A program made the translations under genes and the position numbers. The notes beneath the pieces are model-generated. The model was not told the DNA's origin, searched no databases, and saw only the letters and a list, made by a program, of their open reading frames with translations. A DNA stretch of 64,000 bases, from assembly GCF_004005995.1 (NCBI RefSeq), contig NZ_CP034767.1:3698501-3762500 (forward strand), in the 5' to 3' direction. This document shows positions 47,601 to 56,413 of the stretch, piece by piece. The number at the start of each line of letters is the position of its first letter. The stretch's first letter is position 1. The DNA is from Devosia sp. 1566. GTDB lineage: Bacteria; Pseudomonadota; Alphaproteobacteria; Rhizobiales; Devosiaceae.

Positions 47601-48134
47601 CGTTGATTCATCCATGATCCGGCGCATGCCGCGCCCGCCCCCGCCCCAGCTGGCTTTCAGCATCAGCGGATAGCCGATCTCGGCCGCCATGGCCTTGACC
47701 GCATCGAGATCGTCGGGCAGCGCATCCGTGGCGGGCACCACCGGCACGCCGGCGGCGATCGCCATGTTGCGGGCGGCAACCTTGTTGCCGAGATCACGCA
47801 TGGTTTGCGCCTTGGGGCCGATGAAAACGATCCCGGCCGCCTCGCAGGCATCGGCGAATTCCGGGCTTTCCGAGAGGAGCCCATAGCCGGGGTGGATGGC
47901 ATCGGCGCCCGACAGGCGCGCCACCCGGATATATTCGTCGATCTGCAGATAGGCCTCGACGGGCCCCTTGCCCACCCCGATCAGATAGGCCTCGTCGGCC
48001 TTGAAGCGATGCAGCGCCAGTTTGTCTTCTTCGGCAAACACCGCAACGGTCTTGAGCCCGAGTTCATTGGCGGCCCGGAACACGCGAATGGCGATCTCGC
48101 TGCGATTGGCAACAAGGATTTTCTTGATTGGCAT
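44697..48134 (-). CDS. pyc: Pyruvate carboxylase
   Basis: A 1145-residue biotin enzyme that makes oxaloacetate from pyruvate, bicarbonate and ATP to refill the TCA cycle. Order: biotin carboxylase domain (about 1-470, glycine-rich GGGGRGMRRI ATP loop), carboxyltransferase domain (about 540-830, TTMRDAHQSLLATRMR with metal-binding residues), the PC-specific tetramerisation region, and the C-terminal biotinyl domain with EAMKMETAI, whose Lys is biotinylated. The ATG at 48134 (MPIKKILVANRSEIAIR) is the family start; the frame is open 32 codons further. Confidence 0.98.
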   Translation of the reverse strand: MPIKKILVANRSEIAIRVFRAANELGLKTVAVFAEEDKLALHRFKADEAYLIGVGKGPVEAYLQIDEYIRVARLSGADAIHPGYGLLSESPEFADACEAAGIVFIGPKAQTMRDLGNKVAARNMAIAAGVPVVPATDALPDDLDAVKAMAAEIGYPLMLKASWGGGGRGMRRIMDESTLLAEVSEGKREAKAAFGKDEMYLEKLVERARHVEVQLVGDDHGNLVHLFERDCSVQRRNQKVVERAPAPYLSEEVRTKLTDAALRLGNAARYRGAGTVEFLMDADTNEFYFIEVNPRIQVEHTVTEEVTGIDIVKAQIKLLDGAVIGTPESGVPLQADIKLHGNAIQCRVTTEDPEQNFIPDYGRITAYRGATGFGVRLDGGTAYAGAVITRYYDPLLEKVTCWAPTPEEAIARMHRALREFRIRGVSTNLAFLENIITHPDFVENRYTTRFIDTTPALFDIARRKDRATKLLSYIADVTINGHPEVRDRPRPPAEAAAPVVPQFPPAAAEGSRQVLERQGPKGLAEWMKAQKRVLFTDTTMRDAHQSLLATRMRSFDITRVAQAYAHGLPNLFSLECWGGATFDVAMRFLNEDPWERLAQVRDGAPNILTQMLLRGSNGVGYTNYPDNVVRFFVQQAARGGVDVFRVFDCLNWVDNMRVAMDAVLEADKVCEGVLCYTGDMLDPDRSKYDLKYYVALAKELEAAGSHVLGIKDMAGVLKPAAARKLVATLKDEVGLPIHLHTHDTSGAAAATVLAAVEAGVDAVDAAMDALSGTTSQPTLGSLAAALADGERDSELDAKAIRQISFYWEAVRTQYRAFESDLRAGASEVYLHEMPGGQFTNLKEQARSLGLETRWHEVAQTYADVNQMFGDIVKVTPSSKVVGDMALAMVSAGLTRAEVEDPRRDIAFPDSVVGFFAGDLGQPPGGFPPALQKKVLKGREPLTERPGSYLPPVDLEAERTRIAEEVGHEVDDYRLASALMYPKVFADFAKTQDRYGPTAVLPTPVYFYGLVEGQELLVDIEKGKTLVVNYLGRAETNEKGEVRVFFDLNGQPRTITVPDRLKAGEVKLRAKAALGDSKQVGAPMPGVISTLAAKEGQTVFAGDVLCSIEAMKMETAIHAEADGVVAEVLVKPGDQIDAKDLLVRME

Positions 48135-48189
48135 CGATTTAAATTCCCGGCCAGAGGGGATTGGGGCGCAACAACGCGGCTTGGAAATG

Positions 48190-48217
48190 CAAAGGGGCCC
48201 CGGTTGAACCGGGACCC
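48190..48217 (-). terminator. Intrinsic terminator between the DUF442 and pyc genes
   Basis: On the minus strand GGGTCCCGGTT / AACCGGGGCCC forms an 11-bp stem with a very tight loop, then CTTTG, just after the DUF442 gene stop. It separates this gene from pyc. Confidence 0.6.
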
Positions 48218-48226
48218 AATGCGCAA

Positions 48227-48643
48227 TCACTTGCTGTTCAGATGTCCGGCGAGGTGGGACATGTCATAGCCCGCTTCCCCGGCCTGGCGGATGATCTCGC
48301 CCGCATCCTGTTGACCGGCTTGGGACAGCGCCCACAGCGTCGTCGAACGCGTGCCCGAGCGGCAAAAGGCGAAAACGGGACCGGGGCTGGCGGCAATCGC
48401 GGCCTGGGTCTGTTCCACCATGTCGGGCGACACGCCTTCGCGCCCGAGGGGAATGGCGTGATAGACGAGGCCGGCAGCCTCGGCGGCGGCGGCGATGGCG
48501 GCGCCTTCCGGCTGGTCGGGCGATTCCCCATCCGGGCGGTTATTGATGATGGTGGTGAACCCCGCGGCCTTGAGCGCTGCTACATCTTCGGGATTGATCT
48601 GGCCCGATACGGTAATGCGATCGTTGATCCGCTTCAAATCCAA
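48227..48643 (-). CDS. TIGR01244/DUF442 phosphatase-like sulfur-transferase-associated protein
   Basis: A 138-residue protein with the cysteine-phosphatase-like loop CRSGTRS (C-x5-R) in FAFCRSGTRSTTLWAL, preceded by TTIINNRPDGE, the pattern of the DUF442 / TIGR01244 family. These are related to dual-specificity phosphatases and occur alone or fused to sulfide-oxidising dioxygenases (Blh-type). No dioxygenase or sulfur gene is adjacent here. The catalytic Cys and Arg are intact. The substrate is unknown. Confidence 0.88.
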   Translation of the reverse strand: MDLKRINDRITVSGQINPEDVAALKAAGFTTIINNRPDGESPDQPEGAAIAAAAEAAGLVYHAIPLGREGVSPDMVEQTQAAIAASPGPVFAFCRSGTRSTTLWALSQAGQQDAGEIIRQAGEAGYDMSHLAGHLNSK

Positions 48644-48811
48644 GGCTCTGCTCCTGCTAGCGCCCGACTAGGGGCATGGGCGGACTATATCCACCCCGGC
48701 AAGCCATGCAACCAAGACGGAAGGATAAGGGCCATGCACCGAGCTAGGGGGTAGCTGAGCCCAGCGCCACGACGCGGGCGGGCCAGCGCTAGGACTCCGT
48801 CGAGCCCAGCG
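48644..48811. other. Intergenic stretch with an imperfect 26-bp direct repeat
   Basis: Between the DUF442 and binding-protein genes there is no gene. The segment GAGCCCAGCGC...CGCGGGCGG occurs twice (48757-48782 and 48802-48827), differing only in a few central bases; the second copy runs into the 3' end of the binding-protein gene. It may reflect a small local duplication. Confidence 0.5.
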
Positions 48812-49837
48812 CTAGGGCGCGGGCGGCGTGCCAACCCAATCGCGCCACAGCTCGCCTCGCTCGGCCACAAACCGATCGGCCACCGCTTCCACCGTGGCGC
48901 CGGGTTCGTTGATCTGGGCGAGGAGAGTGTTCATCTCCGACACCGGCATGCTGGCCCGACTGAAATAGGCGGCAATCTGGGGTGCTTCGGTGAACACCCA
49001 TTCGGCCAGAGCTCCCACCACGACGTCAGGCACGAAGGCCGACGGCTTGGGTTCGGGGCACTGGAGTCGCGCCAGGCATTGCGCCGCCGCCTCGTCATAG
49101 GCGCCCATGTCGAGCCCGGCGAAGTCAAACTGCGCCAAAACGGCATTGGGCTGCCAATAATAGAATACGAAGGGCTCCTTGGCGCTCACCGCCGAGGCGA
49201 TCAGGGTATCCATTTCGAACCGGTTGGCCGGCTCGACCACTTCGAGCAGGTCCTCGAGGCCCAGCGCCCGGATCAAATTGCGGTTGATCAGGGCACAGGC
49301 CCAGTCGGCTGGACAGGAGATAAACTTGACCGGACCATCGCCCCCCAAGGCAGGCAGCGCTTCGGCGAGGCCCGCCGCACTTTCCAGCTCAGGACGGCTC
49401 GCAGCCACGTAATCTGGGATGAACCAACCCTCGAATGCTTCCTCCCCATAGGTGTCGCCGGCGGCGCGCAGCTTTTGCGCCTCTAATCCGGTGTTCCACA
49501 CTTCGGCGATGCGCGTGACCCACATCTCGGGCGCAATGGCCGGCTGCCCGGTTGAACCCATGGACGAGCCCACATTGGCCATGTCGCCGGGCAGCACCTG
49601 AGTTTGGCAGCCAAAGGCGTCGCGCAACACCCGCGCATGGATTTCGGCCAGCAGCGCCGCCGAAGGCCAGCTCATGCGGGCAATGGTCATGGGCTGGCTG
49701 CCGCAGGTTGATGGCGCTGGTGCCTGGGCGGATGCGGTCCCGCCTGGGGTCTCAAGCGTTGTGACCTGCGCCAATGCGGGATCGGTGCCCAACACCACCG
49801 TCGCTGCCAGGAGCGCACTCGTCCACCACTGTTTCAT
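48812..49837 (-). CDS. Glycine betaine/proline-type ABC transporter substrate-binding protein (orphan)
   Basis: A 341-residue periplasmic binding protein of the ProX/OpuAC class. Signal peptide about residues 1-23 (ending ALA-Q). The mature part contains the family elements: MSWPSAALLAEIHARVL, MWVTRIAEVWNTG, GWFIPDYVA, and FVFYYWQPNAVLAQFD with aromatic residues that form the quaternary-amine cage. No permease or ATPase genes are next to it, so its transporter lies elsewhere. It is divergent from a branched-chain-type binding protein gene. Confidence 0.87.
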   Translation of the reverse strand: MKQWWTSALLAATVVLGTDPALAQVTTLETPGGTASAQAPAPSTCGSQPMTIARMSWPSAALLAEIHARVLRDAFGCQTQVLPGDMANVGSSMGSTGQPAIAPEMWVTRIAEVWNTGLEAQKLRAAGDTYGEEAFEGWFIPDYVAASRPELESAAGLAEALPALGGDGPVKFISCPADWACALINRNLIRALGLEDLLEVVEPANRFEMDTLIASAVSAKEPFVFYYWQPNAVLAQFDFAGLDMGAYDEAAAQCLARLQCPEPKPSAFVPDVVVGALAEWVFTEAPQIAAYFSRASMPVSEMNTLLAQINEPGATVEAVADRFVAERGELWRDWVGTPPAP

Positions 49838-50062
49838 GCTGCTCTTTCTCCTGCGGCGCCCGCTTTTCTATGCGCAAGGGCCGCGCGTTAAGCAACACTT
49901 CGCAGGGGCTTGCCGCTTCACCAATTGCGGATGACTCGGGGCGGGCAGATGTGCAACAGTCGCGCCCGAGGGGCATGCTTTGTGCCCCCGATTGTCGTTG
50001 TTCCACCACAAAAAGCCGCCACCAAGGCTGCTGGGCGGCGCAACCCAAGCAGAGGGATCACA
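49838..50062. promoter_or_regulatory. Divergent promoter region between two binding-protein genes
   Basis: The 225-bp gap must drive both genes. The only structure I see is an inverted repeat GGGGCA / TGCCCC (49970-49975, 49983-49988), about 75 bases before the plus-strand start, which could be an operator or leader hairpin. Confidence 0.3.
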
Positions 50063-51268
50063 ATGCAGAATTTCAAGAAGACCCTGACCCTGGCCGTGGC
50101 CGCTTCGACGCTCCTCGTTGCAGCGCCCGCCATTGCTCAGGAAACCGGCGCCAAGATCGGTTTCGTCGGCGGGTTCACGGGACCCATCGAAAGCCTGACC
50201 CCGCCAATTTTTGCCGGCGCCGAACTCGTGGTCAAGCAGGTCAACGAACAAGGCGGCATCCTGGACGGTGAACTGTCCCTCGTTTCGGCGGACGGCGCTT
50301 GCGACGCCACGGCTGCTGCCGGCGCGGCCGACCGCCTGATCAACACGGAAAACGTCGTTGGTGTCGTGGGCGCGTTGTGCACCGGCGAAACCATCGGCGC
50401 CTTCAATGGCTCGGGCCTGTCGGGCAATGTCGTGTTTATCTCGCCCGCGTCTTCCGCGCCGGCGCTGACCACGCTCGAGGACAACGACCTCGTGTTCCGC
50501 ACCACCCCGTCGGACGCCATGCAGGGCGTCAAGATGGCCGACCTGCTGATCAGCAAGGGCATCAACGACATCGCCATCACCTATGTGAACAACGACTACG
50601 GCAAGGGCCTGGCCGACGCGCTTGCAGCCGCCTATACCGCCGCCGGCGGCACCGTTGCCGCCAACCTCGCCCATGAAGAAGGCAAGGCCGATTACCGCGC
50701 CGAGCTGGGCAATCTCGTCGCCTCGCAGAACCTGGTCGTGTTGGCCTATGCCAATGCCTCGGGCAACACCATCCTGCGCCAGGCCGTGGAATCGGGCAAC
50801 TTCACCCTCTTCGTGGGCGGCGACGGCATGGTTGGCGACGACCTGCTGACCGGCATAGATGCCGGCTCGGTCGAGGGCATGATCGCCACCCGCGCCGGTG
50901 CTCCGGCTGGCGAAGCCACCACGACCTATGTGGACCTGGCGACCGCGGCGGGCCTCGAAGCCAACGCCACCTATGCTCCCCAGGCCTATGATGCCGCCTT
51001 CCTTTTGGCGCTCGCCATCGAAAAGAACGGCTCCACCGACCGCGAAGGCCTTGTTGGCGCGCTGCGCGAGGTGGCCTCGGCTCCCGGCGAGAAGATCCTC
51101 CCCGGCGAATGGGAAAAGGCCAAGGCGCTGATCGCTGAAGGCAAGGACATCGATTACGAGGGCGCCGGCGGCGCGCTCGACTTTGATGAAGCTGGCGACG
51201 TGGACGGCATCATCGTGGAACTGGCCGTGGAAAACGGCGCTTTCGTTGAAAAGGGCGAGATCGAGTAA
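50063..51268 (+). CDS. Branched-chain amino-acid-type ABC transporter substrate-binding protein
   Basis: A 401-residue periplasmic protein with a clear signal peptide (about 1-24, ending AIA-Q) and the two-lobed type I periplasmic-binding fold of LivJ-like receptors ([19 protein letters not shown], later [16 protein letters not shown] and [17 protein letters not shown]). Ligands in this class range from leucine to urea, amides and aromatic compounds. The ATG at 50063 with AGAGGGA upstream was chosen. Its likely partners, livGFHM, lie 2 kb downstream on the other strand. A strong terminator follows. Confidence 0.9.
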   Translation: MQNFKKTLTLAVAASTLLVAAPAIAQETGAKIGFVGGFTGPIESLTPPIFAGAELVVKQVNEQGGILDGELSLVSADGACDATAAAGAADRLINTENVVGVVGALCTGETIGAFNGSGLSGNVVFISPASSAPALTTLEDNDLVFRTTPSDAMQGVKMADLLISKGINDIAITYVNNDYGKGLADALAAAYTAAGGTVAANLAHEEGKADYRAELGNLVASQNLVVLAYANASGNTILRQAVESGNFTLFVGGDGMVGDDLLTGIDAGSVEGMIATRAGAPAGEATTTYVDLATAAGLEANATYAPQAYDAAFLLALAIEKNGSTDREGLVGALREVASAPGEKILPGEWEKAKALIAEGKDIDYEGAGGALDFDEAGDVDGIIVELAVENGAFVEKGEIE

Positions 51269-51292
51269 GCTCGCTTTCACCAATCCTCAAGG

Positions 51293-51322
51293 AGGCCCGG
51301 GATCGCATCCCGGGCCTTTTTT
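51293..51322 (+). terminator. Strong intrinsic terminator after the binding-protein gene
   Basis: A perfect 11-bp stem AGGCCCGGGAT / ATCCCGGGCCT with a CGC loop (51293-51317), followed by six T. The rest of 51323-51450 shows nothing. Confidence 0.92.
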
Positions 51323-51450
51323 GTTGGGGTGAGCAGGCGACGCGCCGCCGATCCCCGCTCCTGAAGCTTTGTTCGGGAACTTGCCCGCGGGCCGCGGTTT
51401 CCTGTTGGCGAGACTGGCGCGCCCTTGCCGCCCGACCACGGAGCCCCATC

Positions 51451-52380
51451 ATGCAGATCAGCAGTGAAGCCGATATTCCCAGCCAAACCGGCAAGGTCGC
51501 CCTTGTCACCGGCGCCACGGGCGGTCTGGGGCTCGAAACCGCACGCATGCTGGCCGGTGCCGGCGCGACGGTGATCATCGCGGGCCGCAACGGCGAAAAA
51601 GGCGCCGCGGCCATCCGCACCATCGCCGCCACCTCACCCCGCGGCAAACTCGATTTCGAGCAGCTGGACCTGGCGGACCTTGCCAGCGTTGCCGCCTGCG
51701 CGGCACGGGTGCTAGCCCAATATGCCCGGCTCGATATTCTCATCAACAATGCCGGGGTGATGATGCCGCCCGAGCGGCAGACCACGGTGGACGGATTCGA
51801 ACTGCAGTTCGGCACCAATCACCTCGGCCATTTCGCGCTGACCGGTCACCTGCTGCCGCTGTTGCTGAAAACCGATGGTGCGCGGGTGGTGGCAGTGTCC
51901 AGCAATGCCGCCCGGCACGCCAAGATGAACTTCGATGACCTGCAAAGCGACCAGAACTACCAGCCCATGGCTGCTTACGGGCAATCCAAGTTGGCCAACC
52001 TCCTGTGGGCGCGCCATCTGCAAAAGCTGAGCGATAGCGAGAGCTGGAACTTGCACGTTACGGTGGCCCATCCTGGCTTTGCCAATACCGGCCTCTTCGC
52101 CAATGTCACCGGCAAGCGCGGCATCGGCCGGGTCACGGGCCTTTTTACTGGCATCTTGAGCCAATCGGCAGCCGCCGGTGCGCTCCCCAGCGTGGCCGCC
52201 GCGGTGGAAGACGATCTACCGCGCTTGGCCTTTGTGGGCCCGGCGGGGCTGGGCGGCTGGCGCGGCAAGCCTGCGCTGGTGCAATGGCCCAAGCTTGCTG
52301 AAGACGAAGACGCGGCCGAGCGCCTATGGGCTGAATCGCAGAATGCCACCAATGTGGTCTATGGCTCGGGCACGCTCTAG
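51451..52380 (+). CDS. Short-chain dehydrogenase/reductase (retinol dehydrogenase-like)
   Basis: A 309-residue NAD(P)-dependent oxidoreductase of the classical-type SDR superfamily. The Rossmann glycine motif [10 protein letters not shown] (about residues 21-30), NNAG, the catalytic SSN... serine region and YGQSK (Y-x3-K) are all present. The overall pattern and the [13 protein letters not shown] segment resemble the retinol/WW-domain oxidoreductase-like subgroup. The substrate cannot be predicted. It stands alone between the terminator and a convergent DMT transporter gene. Confidence 0.9.
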   Translation: MQISSEADIPSQTGKVALVTGATGGLGLETARMLAGAGATVIIAGRNGEKGAAAIRTIAATSPRGKLDFEQLDLADLASVAACAARVLAQYARLDILINNAGVMMPPERQTTVDGFELQFGTNHLGHFALTGHLLPLLLKTDGARVVAVSSNAARHAKMNFDDLQSDQNYQPMAAYGQSKLANLLWARHLQKLSDSESWNLHVTVAHPGFANTGLFANVTGKRGIGRVTGLFTGILSQSAAAGALPSVAAAVEDDLPRLAFVGPAGLGGWRGKPALVQWPKLAEDEDAAERLWAESQNATNVVYGSGTL

Positions 52381-52392
52381 GCGCCAGCGCCG

Positions 52393-53274
52393 CTAGCTGT
52401 TGAGCAGCAACAGCAGCAGCCCAACGACCAGCACCGCCATGCCCAGGAGGTCGCGCCGCTCGGGCACGGCCCGGCTGGTGACCCAGGCAAAAGCCTGCGC
52501 AAACAGGATCTCGACCAGCGCCAGGGTGCGCACATTGGCGGCGCTCGTGAGCGCAAAGCCGATAAACCAGAATTGGGAAGCGGCGGCACCGGCAAAACCG
52601 GCCGGCAGCGACTGGCGCCAGGCACCCGCGACCTTGCGCAGGGTAGCGCGATCCAACAGCAGCATCCAGCCCACCAGCAGCGCCGATTGCAGCCCTAGGC
52701 CCAGCACCAGCACGACGCTCGAGCGCAGCACCGGCGAGCCTGATGGCAGCTCGAGGATCGCGGCGCGGAACCCTACGGCGGAAAGCGCAAAGAACGCAGC
52801 GGCCAAAATCCCGGTCAGCACCGATTTGGGTCCCGCCGCTTGCGCCCCACCCAGCCGCGACAACAGCAGCACGCCGAGGGTCGCAACGACAATCCCAAGT
52901 AGTGCTAGGGGCGGCAGCACTTCGCCCAAGAGCAGCAGGCCCGCCAGCGCCACCAGCACTGGCTCGGTCTTGATGATGGCGGTGGTAACGGCAAAGGAGC
53001 GACTTTTCATCGTCCACAGCATCAGCGCCGTGGCCAGAATCTGCGACAGCCCCGCGCCCAGGGCAAACAGCACGGCCCAGCCGCCGATGGTCGGCAGCGG
53101 CTCGCCTGTCCCCAGCGCCACGAGCAGCAGGAACAGGATGGCAAAGGGCAGGCCATAAAGGAAGCGCACATAGGTGGCTCCCATCGTGCCCAGCGTGCCG
53201 GTCAGGCCCCGCTGCACGCCATTGCGCACGGTCTGCAGGGCCGCAGCCGTCAGCGTCGCTGCAATCCAGAACAC
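52393..53274 (-). CDS. EamA/DMT-family transporter
   Basis: A 293-residue inner-membrane protein with ten predicted helices arranged as two EamA repeats (TIGGWAVLFALGAGLSQILA... and GDLLGMAV-type repeat ends). The drug/metabolite superfamily includes exporters of amino acids and metabolites. TTAIIKTEPVLVALAGLLLLGE is the typical end of the first repeat. No nearby gene indicates the substrate. It follows livM on the same strand after a short gap and could be the last gene of that operon. Confidence 0.88.
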   Translation of the reverse strand: MFWIAATLTAAALQTVRNGVQRGLTGTLGTMGATYVRFLYGLPFAILFLLLVALGTGEPLPTIGGWAVLFALGAGLSQILATALMLWTMKSRSFAVTTAIIKTEPVLVALAGLLLLGEVLPPLALLGIVVATLGVLLLSRLGGAQAAGPKSVLTGILAAAFFALSAVGFRAAILELPSGSPVLRSSVVLVLGLGLQSALLVGWMLLLDRATLRKVAGAWRQSLPAGFAGAAASQFWFIGFALTSAANVRTLALVEILFAQAFAWVTSRAVPERRDLLGMAVLVVGLLLLLLNS

Positions 53275-53301
53275 GCCGCTTCTCCCCTCGTCGCCGCCCG
53301 C

Positions 53302-54588
53302 CTAGGCGTCGCGGCGCACGGTTTCGGGGATCAGGCCCTTGGGCGCAAAGCGCAGGGCAACGGTGATCACGAGGCCAAGCACGAAGACGCGCATCTGCGC
53401 TGAACGCGACTCGATATCGGGAATGGCGCCCCAGCCGACCGAGCTCGACCAATAGCTGACAATGTCGAACACGGCGCGCGCCAGGGGTTCGCTCACCACC
53501 CAGATCAGCCAGATCAGCACGGCGCCAAACAGCGCCCCCCAGTTGTTGCCGGCGCCACCCACGATCACCATCACCCAGATGAGGAAGGTGTGGTTGATGG
53601 GCTGGTAGGAGGAGGGATCAAAGATCTGCACGAAGGAAACGAGCATGGCCCCGCCAATGCCCATCAGCACCGAGCCCAGGATGAAGATCTCGAGCTGCCG
53701 CCCGGTGACATCCTTGCCCATGGAGGCGGCGGCAATATAGTTGTCGCGGATGGCGCGCATCATCCGGCCCCAGGGCCCGGCATAGGCGCGCGACACCAGC
53801 CACATGACGACTGCGAGCACAAGGATCGCCAGCAGCAGGAAGCCGCCGCGCGCCAGCAGCAGCGCCGACGTGCCGTCCCAGCCCTCAGCCTGGTAATATT
53901 GCGGCAGCGGCACCGGCCATGGAATGGGCGAGACGGTCAGGGTGCCGCGCGTCAGCCAGTCCATGTTCTTGATCAGCGCGCGGATGATCTCGGAAATGCC
54001 GATGGTGGCGATGGCCAGGTAATCCGAGCGCAGGCCAAGGCAGATTTTGCCGATGACAAAGGCCACGCCCGCCGCCAGCACGCCACCAAAGGCCCAGCCG
54101 AGCACGGGATGGAGCCCCAGCCCGCCGACAAAGCCATTGCCGGTCGCCTCGATATAGGCGGCGGCCGGATCGATCTGGCTGCGGTAAACGCAATAGGCCA
54201 CAAACCAGGCCAGAACGATCAGCACCGTCTTGGCGCGACCGCGCACGCCCAGATGATGGGACTGCTGCGCCCCGATCACCAGCAGCGCGCCCGCGGCAAA
54301 GGCGAGGAGCGCGCGCCCCAGCAGCATCGGCCCTTCGGAGGCCCAGAACGCCGGGTCATGGGGATAGGAGATAAAGGTGACGGCCGCGCCCCCCAGCATC
54401 AAAAAGCCCATGATGCCGAAGTTAAAGAGCCCGCCATAGCCCCACTGGATATTGAGCCCCAGCGCGATCAGCGCATAGGCGGCCGCTTCCACGAGGCGGC
54501 TCGAGGTAAAGGGCGCACCCAGCACCCAGCCGACCAGCAGGATGAGGACAAAGAGCCCGCCAAACAGCGCAGCCGAACGCGCGATCAT
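53302..54588 (-). CDS. livM: Branched-chain amino acid ABC transporter permease LivM
   Basis: A 428-residue inner-membrane permease with about ten helices. The N-terminal ALIALGLNIQWGYGGLFNFGIMGF pattern and the cytoplasmic coupling loop (GRMMRAIRDNYIAAASMGKDV) define LivM. It is longer than typical (about 330-420) because of an extra helical stretch near residues 90-150. The start overlaps the livH stop (ATGA). It is the fourth gene of the livGFHM operon. Confidence 0.94.
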   Translation of the reverse strand: MIARSAALFGGLFVLILLVGWVLGAPFTSSRLVEAAAYALIALGLNIQWGYGGLFNFGIMGFLMLGGAAVTFISYPHDPAFWASEGPMLLGRALLAFAAGALLVIGAQQSHHLGVRGRAKTVLIVLAWFVAYCVYRSQIDPAAAYIEATGNGFVGGLGLHPVLGWAFGGVLAAGVAFVIGKICLGLRSDYLAIATIGISEIIRALIKNMDWLTRGTLTVSPIPWPVPLPQYYQAEGWDGTSALLLARGGFLLLAILVLAVVMWLVSRAYAGPWGRMMRAIRDNYIAAASMGKDVTGRQLEIFILGSVLMGIGGAMLVSFVQIFDPSSYQPINHTFLIWVMVIVGGAGNNWGALFGAVLIWLIWVVSEPLARAVFDIVSYWSSSVGWGAIPDIESRSAQMRVFVLGLVITVALRFAPKGLIPETVRRDA

Positions 54589-55589
54589 GAGGAAGCTCCC
54601 TTGAAGATACCGGTGGGGCGCACCAGCAGCGTCACCACGAGGATCACGAAGGCCACGGTCAGCTTGTATTCGGTTGGCACCAGCGCCAGCGTGGCGGGCA
54701 GCTGCAGCCACTCGGGCAGAATGGCATTGAGCGGGCGCAGCACCATGGTCCAGTTGAAAACGGCGAGCGTTTCGGCAAAGCCGATCAGGAGGCCCCCGGC
54801 AATGGCGCCATAAGCCTGGCCCAGCCCGCCAACAATGGCGGCGGCAAAGATGGGCAGGATGATGTTGAAGGCGAGGTCGGGCTTCAGCGTCACATCGAGC
54901 GCCAGCATGGTGCCGGCCATGGTCGCCAGCGCCCCCGCAATCACCCAGGTCACCCGCACAACGAGCGCGGTGTTGATGCCCGAGACCTGCGCGAGATCAG
55001 CATTGTCGGCCATGGCGCGCATCGCCTTGCCGAGGCGCGAGCGGGTGAGGAACAGGTGCAGCGCAATCACTGAAATGGCAGTGACGACAATCATCAGCGC
55101 CTGCGGCTCGGTGATCACCAGCGGCCGCGTCGAGCCCAAACCCGACATGTCGATGCGGAACACTTCCTTGGTTTCGGTTTCGAAAAAGGAATAGGAGCCG
55201 GCGCCGAAAAACAGCCGGATCAGGCCCTGCACCATCAGCGTCACACCGATGGAAGCGATCAGCAGCGTCACCGGCCGGGCCCCGCGCTTGCGCAACGGCG
55301 CATAGAACCCCTTGTCGATCCCCAGCGCGAAGAGCGCCCCCAGCACCATGGCGATGGGCAGCACCACAAAGCCGGTGGGGATGGGCGTGACGATCCCCCA
55401 GGCGGCAAAGGCCCCCGCGAGCAAAAAGGCGATAAAGGCCCCCGAGGTCATCAGCTCGGAATGGGCGAAATGGGCAAAGCGCAAAATGCCAAAGATCAGC
55501 GTGATGCCGATCGCCCCCAGCGCATAGATCGAGCCCAGCACCGCGCCGGCGATCACCACCTGGTTGATAAAGAAAACAAGTTCGGTCAT
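54585..55589 (-). CDS. livH: Branched-chain amino acid ABC transporter permease LivH
   Basis: A 334-residue permease with about eight helices; GSIYALGAIGITLIFGILRFAHF and the coupling motif SRLGKAMRAMADNADLAQVSGI are characteristic. It pairs with LivM to form the membrane channel. The ATG at 55589 gives MTELVFFINQ; the frame is open for five codons more. It overlaps livM by four bases and follows livF after 66 bp. Confidence 0.95.
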   Translation of the reverse strand: MTELVFFINQVVIAGAVLGSIYALGAIGITLIFGILRFAHFAHSELMTSGAFIAFLLAGAFAAWGIVTPIPTGFVVLPIAMVLGALFALGIDKGFYAPLRKRGARPVTLLIASIGVTLMVQGLIRLFFGAGSYSFFETETKEVFRIDMSGLGSTRPLVITEPQALMIVVTAISVIALHLFLTRSRLGKAMRAMADNADLAQVSGINTALVVRVTWVIAGALATMAGTMLALDVTLKPDLAFNIILPIFAAAIVGGLGQAYGAIAGGLLIGFAETLAVFNWTMVLRPLNAILPEWLQLPATLALVPTEYKLTVAFVILVVTLLVRPTGIFKGASS

Positions 55590-55655
55590 GCGGGCTGCCA
55601 GCACTCGATGAAGGGGTGGATGGTGGAGCGATGATCGGCGAAGGAGAGGTCCATC

Positions 55656-56360
55656 TCAGCCCCCAAGGAAGCTCTTGGCGACTTCGGGATCGGCGATGAG
55701 TTCGGGGCCGGTGCCGCTGAATCGGTTCTGCCCGCCCGCCAACACAAAGCCTCTGGTGGCAAAGGCCAGCGCCTGGCGCGCATTCTGCTCCACCATCAGG
55801 ATGCCAACGCCTTCCTTGTTGACGCGCACGATGGTCTCGAAAATCTCGATCACATAGCGCGGCGACAATCCCGCTGAGGGCTCATCGAGCATCAAGAGCT
55901 TGGGCTGGCTCATCAGCGCCCGGCCCATGGCCACCATCTGGCGCTGCCCGCCCGAAAGTTCGCCCGTCGGCTGGCGCCGCTTTTCGGCCAGCACCGGGAA
56001 CATCCCGTAAACCCAGTCCATGGTGGAGCGGAAATCATCGCGCCGGGTAAACGCCCCCATTTCGAGATTTTCCTCGACACTCATCGAGGTAAAGACGTTC
56101 TTTTCCTGGGGCACGAAGCTGAGCCCCTTGGGCACGAGCTTGTCGGGCAGGGAATTGGCGATATTCTCGCCGCCAAACTCGATGCTGCCGCCCGTGACCT
56201 TCAACAGGCCAAAAATGGCCTTGAGGGTCGTCGATTTGCCCGCCCCGTTGGGCCCGACAATGACGCCGATATCATGGGGCTCGATGCTCAGATCCACCCC
56301 GTTGAGGATCGGTGCGCCGCCATAGCCGCCCACCACATGCTTGAGTTCGATCAATGCCAT
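55656..56360 (-). CDS. livF: Branched-chain amino acid ABC transporter ATPase LivF
   Basis: A 234-residue ABC ATPase with Walker A GPNGAGKST, signature LSGGQRQMVAMGRALM and Walker B LLMLDEPSAGLSP, followed by a switch-type histidine replaced by Q in MVEQNARQAL, as usual for LivF. The ATG at 56360 gives the standard MALIELKHVVGGYGG. With LivG it forms the ATPase pair of the importer. Confidence 0.95.
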   Translation of the reverse strand: MALIELKHVVGGYGGAPILNGVDLSIEPHDIGVIVGPNGAGKSTTLKAIFGLLKVTGGSIEFGGENIANSLPDKLVPKGLSFVPQEKNVFTSMSVEENLEMGAFTRRDDFRSTMDWVYGMFPVLAEKRRQPTGELSGGQRQMVAMGRALMSQPKLLMLDEPSAGLSPRYVIEIFETIVRVNKEGVGILMVEQNARQALAFATRGFVLAGGQNRFSGTGPELIADPEVAKSFLGG

Positions 56361-56413
56361 AGCCGGCTCTCCCCGCGGGCTTGCAGCCGGGTATTCACAC
56401 GCAAAAGCTCCAT

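Noticed and set aside
45642..47606. 654-codon plus-strand frame opposite pyc
   Set aside because: Antisense to an unmistakable pyruvate carboxylase; no motif.
49868..51283. 471-codon minus-strand frame opposite the LivJ-like gene
   Set aside because: Antisense to a gene with a clear signal peptide and terminator.
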